Assembly (NCBI GenBank): GCA_963814805.1
Contig: CAWFER010000009.1
Coordinates: forward strand, 40,434 to 104,433
Reading direction: 5' to 3'
DNA: 64,000 nucleotides
From: AP-15 sp963814805
GTDB lineage: Bacteria > Pseudomonadota > Alphaproteobacteria > ATCC43930 > CGMCC-115725
Shown here in pieces: positions 60,321 to 64,000 of this stretch. Position numbers and translations under genes: made by a program. The notes beneath the pieces are model-generated. The model was not told where the DNA came from, did not search any database, and saw only the letters and a program-made list of their open reading frames with translations. Every line of letters starts with the position of its first letter. Positions within the stretch are counted from its first letter, which is position 1.

Positions 60321-63300
60321 TTATGCGCGCGCGGCGACCTGCCGCACGATCCGCCGCGGCACCTGAGGCGGCGTCTCTGCCATCGGGTGCAGCATGTCGA
60401 GCGCGCTGGCCTTTTGTGGCTGGCGGCTGAGATTTTCGCCGATTTGGCGCCACACATCCGGCTCGCCGATCTCTGGCTTCTGCCCGATCATCGACCGGCT
60501 GGCGAGATGCCGTCTTTCCGAGGCTTCATCGACGACGATCCAGGTGGTCCGCTCGTGGCGGCTGGTGGCGGTGTAGGCTTTGAAGCTGTGGATTGCGTGC
60601 GATCCCGCCGGCAGGACGTGGATGTGCTCGGTCGCGGTGCTGCCTTGCGCCGTGTCCACGGTCGTCGCGTAGCCATAGGTCAGGCGCATCGGAGCGTCGC
60701 GGCGAGCCCGGATCTTTCGCCATGCGACCAGGCCCTCGGCGCCGGCGTCGTTGCGCACGATCATGCCCTCCTCGGTCAGCGCGCGGATTTCGACGACCTC
60801 GCCGTTGTTGGCGAGGACCGTCTTGCGGCCAGGGACCCGCGCGTCATGCACCCGATCATAGAGGCGCACCCGGTCGCCGACCGCGAGCGGCAGCCGGTAG
60901 GTGTCGCCGCTGCGGTTGGTTGCATCCAGGACTTTGACATCGTCGCCGATCTCGCTGGCCCGGCGGCGCTCGGCCCGGATGGCGGCGCCGATCTCGTGCA
61001 CATCGGCATTCGTCGGCGCTGACACCGTCAGCCTGAACGCGGGATCGCCACGGTTGGCCTCGATGCGTTCGCGCCATAGCCGGGCCACGCGTTGCACCGT
61101 CGCCTGCCGGCCGCCGGCGACCAGCAGGGCGGTACCGTCCTGCTGCTTCATCTCGAGCGCTTCGACCGCCCGGCCGGCGCGGAACAAGCCGGTGATTTCG
61201 CGCTCGCGCTCGGTCTTCTGGCGGATCGAGGTCAGGATCTCGGGGACGGCCCCTTCGCCAACCCCCTTGCGCAACAGCTCGATAACCGGCCCGGCTTCGA
61301 TCGACTGGCATTGCTTGGGATCGCCGACCATGACGATCTGCATGCCGGTTCTTTCTTGCAACCGCAGCAGATCGAGCATCTGTCTTGTGCCGATCAGCCC
61401 GACCTCGTCGACGACCACGACACTATTGCGATCGAGCATATACCTCCCGGTCTCGACGCGTTTGAGGAAAGCCGCGACCGACGCGCGCTCGGCGATGCCG
61501 GCCGACCTCAGATCGGCCGCCTGGCGCCAGGCCAGGGTGATGCCAAAGACCTCGCGCCCATCGGCCTTCCAAGCATCCACCAGCGGGGCGAGAGCGGTGC
61601 TCTTGCCGGCGCCGGCGACGCCAATCGCGACACCTAGACGGCCGCCGGCGGCAAGCCTGGTCATCATCGCACGCTGGGCTTGCCATTGCGCCGCGGCCGG
61701 ATCGATCGCCGGGTTGCGCTCGAGGAACGCATCGGCGGCACGGCCGATTTGCGCCGCCGGCAAAGCCCCCGACAAATCGAGCGCGGCGGTCCTGGCCAGC
61801 TGGATCAGCTCGCGTTCCTGGTCGATGTGCAGCGCCGTCGTGACACTCCAGCGCTCCTTGCCGCGCAGGGAAGGCCCCCTGCCCCACAGCAGCGCCACCT
61901 GCTGACCGTCTTGTAGAACTCCCCGCTCGCGGAAGCTTTTCAGCACAGCGTCGATGTCGTCGCCCGGCCGCTCGCCGATGCCGGCGACGATCAATACCCG
62001 CGCCGCGATCTCGCGTAATTCCTGGCCGTCCAATACCGCGCGGCGGCTCAGCTCCCCTTCGAGCAATGGCAGGGCCGCGCGATAGGCGGCCTCGTGGCGC
62101 TGTTCGGCCGCCGGTGCGTCCACGGCCTGATCCGGCCGCAACACGCTGCGATGCCGGTAGGAGGCCGCCGCGGCCTGCTCGCGCCATACCGCGAAATCGC
62201 CTTTCTGTTCGACGCCCTCTGCGGTCTCTGTTTTTGCCTGGCGGGTTTCGGCTGCGCCAGCCTTCAGGAGGGCAATCTTCTGCTCGGCAGTGATCTCGTC
62301 CCAATCGATCCCCTTGCGCCGCGCGAACTCGCGCGCCGCATCCTGGGCTTCGATCGTCCGCTTGCTGAACATCTCGCGCACCGAATGCGGGATGGCGGCG
62401 AGCCGTGCGGCACCGGTGCGCTGGTCGAGCATGGTCTCGATGCCAAGCCGCCGGGCCCGGGCCGCGACGTTGGCATGGTAGACGGCACCCAGCTCCTTGA
62501 CCCGCCCGGCCAGCCGGTCGAGGTCGACGGCGCCGATATGCCCGCTGTCGGTCAGGACGCTATTGAACACCGTCACATGGGTGTGCAGCTGCGGGTCCGC
62601 CGTCTGCAACGGCACTTCGCGGATGTCGGTGTAGGCCCGGCCTTCTCTGTCCTGCCGCTCGATATCGACCGCCGGCCGTGCGGTGTAGTGCTGGAAGCTG
62701 ATCCATCCCAGAGTGCCAGGTTCGACAGCATAGAGCCCCGCGGCTCTGTTGCTGGCAAAGCCGAGGTGCGTCTCGCCATAGGCCATCGTGTCGGCCACGG
62801 CGTTCCGGTGAATATCCAGCAGCACGGTCCGTTCCGCCGCGGTCGGCGCCAAGGCCCAGGCGACCGACAACGATTTGTCGGCGGAAAACGTCATGTCGAC
62901 AAAGCCGACTGGGGGGCGCGTGGCGTGGATCTGCCGACGGTAATCCGCCATATCGATCAGCCGCCCGGTCGCTAGTCGGCCATTCTCCAGGTGTTCGAGT
63001 TCGGCGGGGGTTGCCTCGCGGTGCACAGGCAGGCCCAGCGCCGCCTTGAACCGCTTGCGCGCTCCTTCGACGATCTCGGCCGGAAGCGGCTTGCCGGCGG
63101 CGTTCTGGGGCATGCCGCCGTCCGCGCGCTTGCCGGCGAGCACATTCCCGATCGCTTCCGCCGATGCCGGCTGCTTCGGATCGAGACTGAACACTTCGGC
63201 GACGCTGCGGGTCGCGGTGTGCTTCTTACGCCCAGTGATCTCCTCGCCGTCAAGGCGTGTCGCATTTAGCAAATTCGCAATACCGGCCTGGGTCAATGGC

Positions 63301-63545
63301 CGGCCGGGATCGGCGATGCCGAGGCGTGCTGCCAAAGCCGGGGAGAGGTCGGGCCGCAGCTCGGCGACGGTGCCGCCGGCGGCGCCGCGCCAGAACTCCG
63401 CGGCGCGGTCTTCCCTGGCCTCGGCGCCGGTGTAGTACTCGGCGGCCCGCGCCGGTTCGGTCTTCAGCGTCCCGGCCAGGTAGTATTCCGCCATCGCCTT
63501 GCCGGATGACGGCGACGCGCAGGCGCCGACCCGATAGGTCATCAT
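60321..63545 (-). CDS. traA: MobF-family conjugative relaxase/helicase (TraA/TrwC-like)
   Basis: 1074-aa relaxase that nicks oriT and unwinds DNA for conjugal transfer. Tyr pairs at residues 21-22 and 37-38 are nucleophile candidates. Relaxase motif PVGFVDMTFSADKSLSVAWA; three-His metal motif DPQLHTHVTVFNSVL. The helicase domain (from ~residue 600) has GVAGAGKSTALAPL (Walker A), VVVVDEVGLIGTRQM, MVGDPKQCQSIEAG and TVDTAQGSTATEHI. Intact and full length. A palindrome 18 bases upstream (63563-63580) may be its operator, and oriT probably lies in the 270 bp upstream. Indicates that the replicon is, or was, self-transmissible or mobilizable. Confidence 0.95.
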   Translation of the reverse strand: MMTYRVGACASPSSGKAMAEYYLAGTLKTEPARAAEYYTGAEAREDRAAEFWRGAAGGTVAELRPDLSPALAARLGIADPGRPLTQAGIANLLNATRLDGEEITGRKKHTATRSVAEVFSLDPKQPASAEAIGNVLAGKRADGGMPQNAAGKPLPAEIVEGARKRFKAALGLPVHREATPAELEHLENGRLATGRLIDMADYRRQIHATRPPVGFVDMTFSADKSLSVAWALAPTAAERTVLLDIHRNAVADTMAYGETHLGFASNRAAGLYAVEPGTLGWISFQHYTARPAVDIERQDREGRAYTDIREVPLQTADPQLHTHVTVFNSVLTDSGHIGAVDLDRLAGRVKELGAVYHANVAARARRLGIETMLDQRTGAARLAAIPHSVREMFSKRTIEAQDAAREFARRKGIDWDEITAEQKIALLKAGAAETRQAKTETAEGVEQKGDFAVWREQAAAASYRHRSVLRPDQAVDAPAAEQRHEAAYRAALPLLEGELSRRAVLDGQELREIAARVLIVAGIGERPGDDIDAVLKSFRERGVLQDGQQVALLWGRGPSLRGKERWSVTTALHIDQERELIQLARTAALDLSGALPAAQIGRAADAFLERNPAIDPAAAQWQAQRAMMTRLAAGGRLGVAIGVAGAGKSTALAPLVDAWKADGREVFGITLAWRQAADLRSAGIAERASVAAFLKRVETGRYMLDRNSVVVVDEVGLIGTRQMLDLLRLQERTGMQIVMVGDPKQCQSIEAGPVIELLRKGVGEGAVPEILTSIRQKTEREREITGLFRAGRAVEALEMKQQDGTALLVAGGRQATVQRVARLWRERIEANRGDPAFRLTVSAPTNADVHEIGAAIRAERRRASEIGDDVKVLDATNRSGDTYRLPLAVGDRVRLYDRVHDARVPGRKTVLANNGEVVEIRALTEEGMIVRNDAGAEGLVAWRKIRARRDAPMRLTYGYATTVDTAQGSTATEHIHVLPAGSHAIHSFKAYTATSRHERTTWIVVDEASERRHLASRSMIGQKPEIGEPDVWRQIGENLSRQPQKASALDMLHPMAETPPQVPRRIVRQVAARA

Positions 63546-63562
63546 CGCCGTCGCTCATTTTT

Positions 63563-63580
63563 GTACTCCGTCAGGAGTAC
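63563..63580. promoter_or_regulatory. palindrome upstream of the relaxase gene
   Basis: GTACTCC (63563-63569) and GGAGTAC (63574-63580) with a 4-base centre. A likely repressor operator, or part of oriT. Confidence 0.5.
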
Positions 63581-63817
63581 CTTGGTCTGTGCCCAAAAGC
63601 GCGCACCCGCGCACTCAGAGATTATGGCCCGAACCACAACGTTTCCGCCGAGATCGGACAAAAACATAAGCGGGTGCCGATTGGGGATAGCGAATGAGCG
63701 CATCCGGTCGCGATTGGAGAGAGTTACTGCAACCGATGTGGCGGTGCGCAGGCGCGCGCACCTGCGCAGACCAGCGCGCATGCCTATGGAGTAGTGTAAG
63801 GCAGACACACCCACGAC

Positions 63818-64000
63818 TTAACATTGTGAAGACGCTGGGGAGTTTGCAAACAACCCTTGGCTGTCTCGACGATTGAGCGGGTCACGATAGGTTCGAAGTT
63901 CCAGAACCCCGTTTTGCAGCCACGTACCGATTACCGTCTGAGCTTGCTGATCGGTCAAACGCGGAATGTGGTGCTGCACGATGCGCCAAGCCGAGCGATC
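63818..64000 (-). CDS. C-terminal part of a plasmid ATPase/primase-type protein (partial)
   Basis: Last 60 codons of a gene continuing beyond base 64000: DRSAWRIVQHHIPRLTDQQA, VIGTWLQNGVLELRTYRDPL, ending ASSQC. This tail pattern (R-S-A-W-x-V-x, then W-x-x-N-G-V-L) resembles the end of AAA-type DNA primase/RepA-like proteins of plasmids and phages; the assignment is tentative because the body is not in the window. Confidence 0.5.
   Translation of the reverse strand, partial: DRSAWRIVQHHIPRLTDQQAQTVIGTWLQNGVLELRTYRDPLNRRDSQGLFANSPASSQC

Overview
The window is a GC-rich, heavily rearranged accessory region, most likely from a plasmid or a large genomic island of an alphaproteobacterium (Acetobacteraceae/Rhizobiales-like). 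I base this on gene style, a MobF/TraA relaxase, a rhizobial-type LigD-like ligase, and many insertion sequences. No rRNA, tRNA or CRISPR array was seen. Four full copies of one 1037-bp IS1595-family element (AAGGCTTAT ends, 307-aa transposase) sit at 833, 26564, 35944 and 56771. Each still has a perfect 8-bp target duplication, and each has broken another gene.

Left part (1-9.2 kb): an IS1595 remnant; a two-gene CBASS anti-phage operon (patatin-like CapV effector plus a CD-NTase that is frameshifted and cut by IS copy A); a hollowed-out tyrosine recombinase, an HNH protein and a serine resolvase with a res-like site; an unknown beta-rich protein; and an IS110 element. From 9.2 to 15.6 kb lies a translationally coupled trio of large tyrosine recombinases resembling the ginABC genes of GInt-type islands, next to a truncated ArdC antirestriction gene. 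From 16 to 19 kb there is a small DNA-repair group (LigD-like ligase, exonuclease III) and small unknown genes.

Central part (19.3-32.7 kb): a six-gene block reads TIGR04255 protein, HTH protein, unknown protein, SNF2-like helicase with a C-terminal DUF3883, DUF1156 adenine methyltransferase and HEPN/DUF499 ATPase. It looks like a DNA-modification-type anti-phage system. The last three genes carry frameshifts, and the methyltransferase is split by IS copy B. From 32.7 to 37.1 kb an ImmA/IrrE protease gene is broken by an IS66 element and again by IS copy C.

Right part (37-64 kb): a nonsense-interrupted gene, an intact tyrosine recombinase with a palindromic site, a retron (PRTase/wHTH effector, ncRNA, reverse transcriptase), RecD2 helicase with two small partners, and a lodB plus catalase-lodA fusion operon. 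A 3.1-kb Tn552-like transposon follows, inserted in a res site. Then come a hydrolase, several hypotheticals, a resolvase cut at its start codon by IS copy D, an Ala-rich protein, an IS630 remnant, an HNH-like secreted protein and the MobF relaxase. The last bases hold the end of a probable plasmid ATPase/primase-type gene.

Overall this is a defence island (CBASS, modification/helicase system, retron) in a mobile setting. Much of it is disrupted by transposition and indels. Single-base frameshifts are frequent, so some could be consensus errors rather than true decay; the IS insertions, with exact duplications, are certain.
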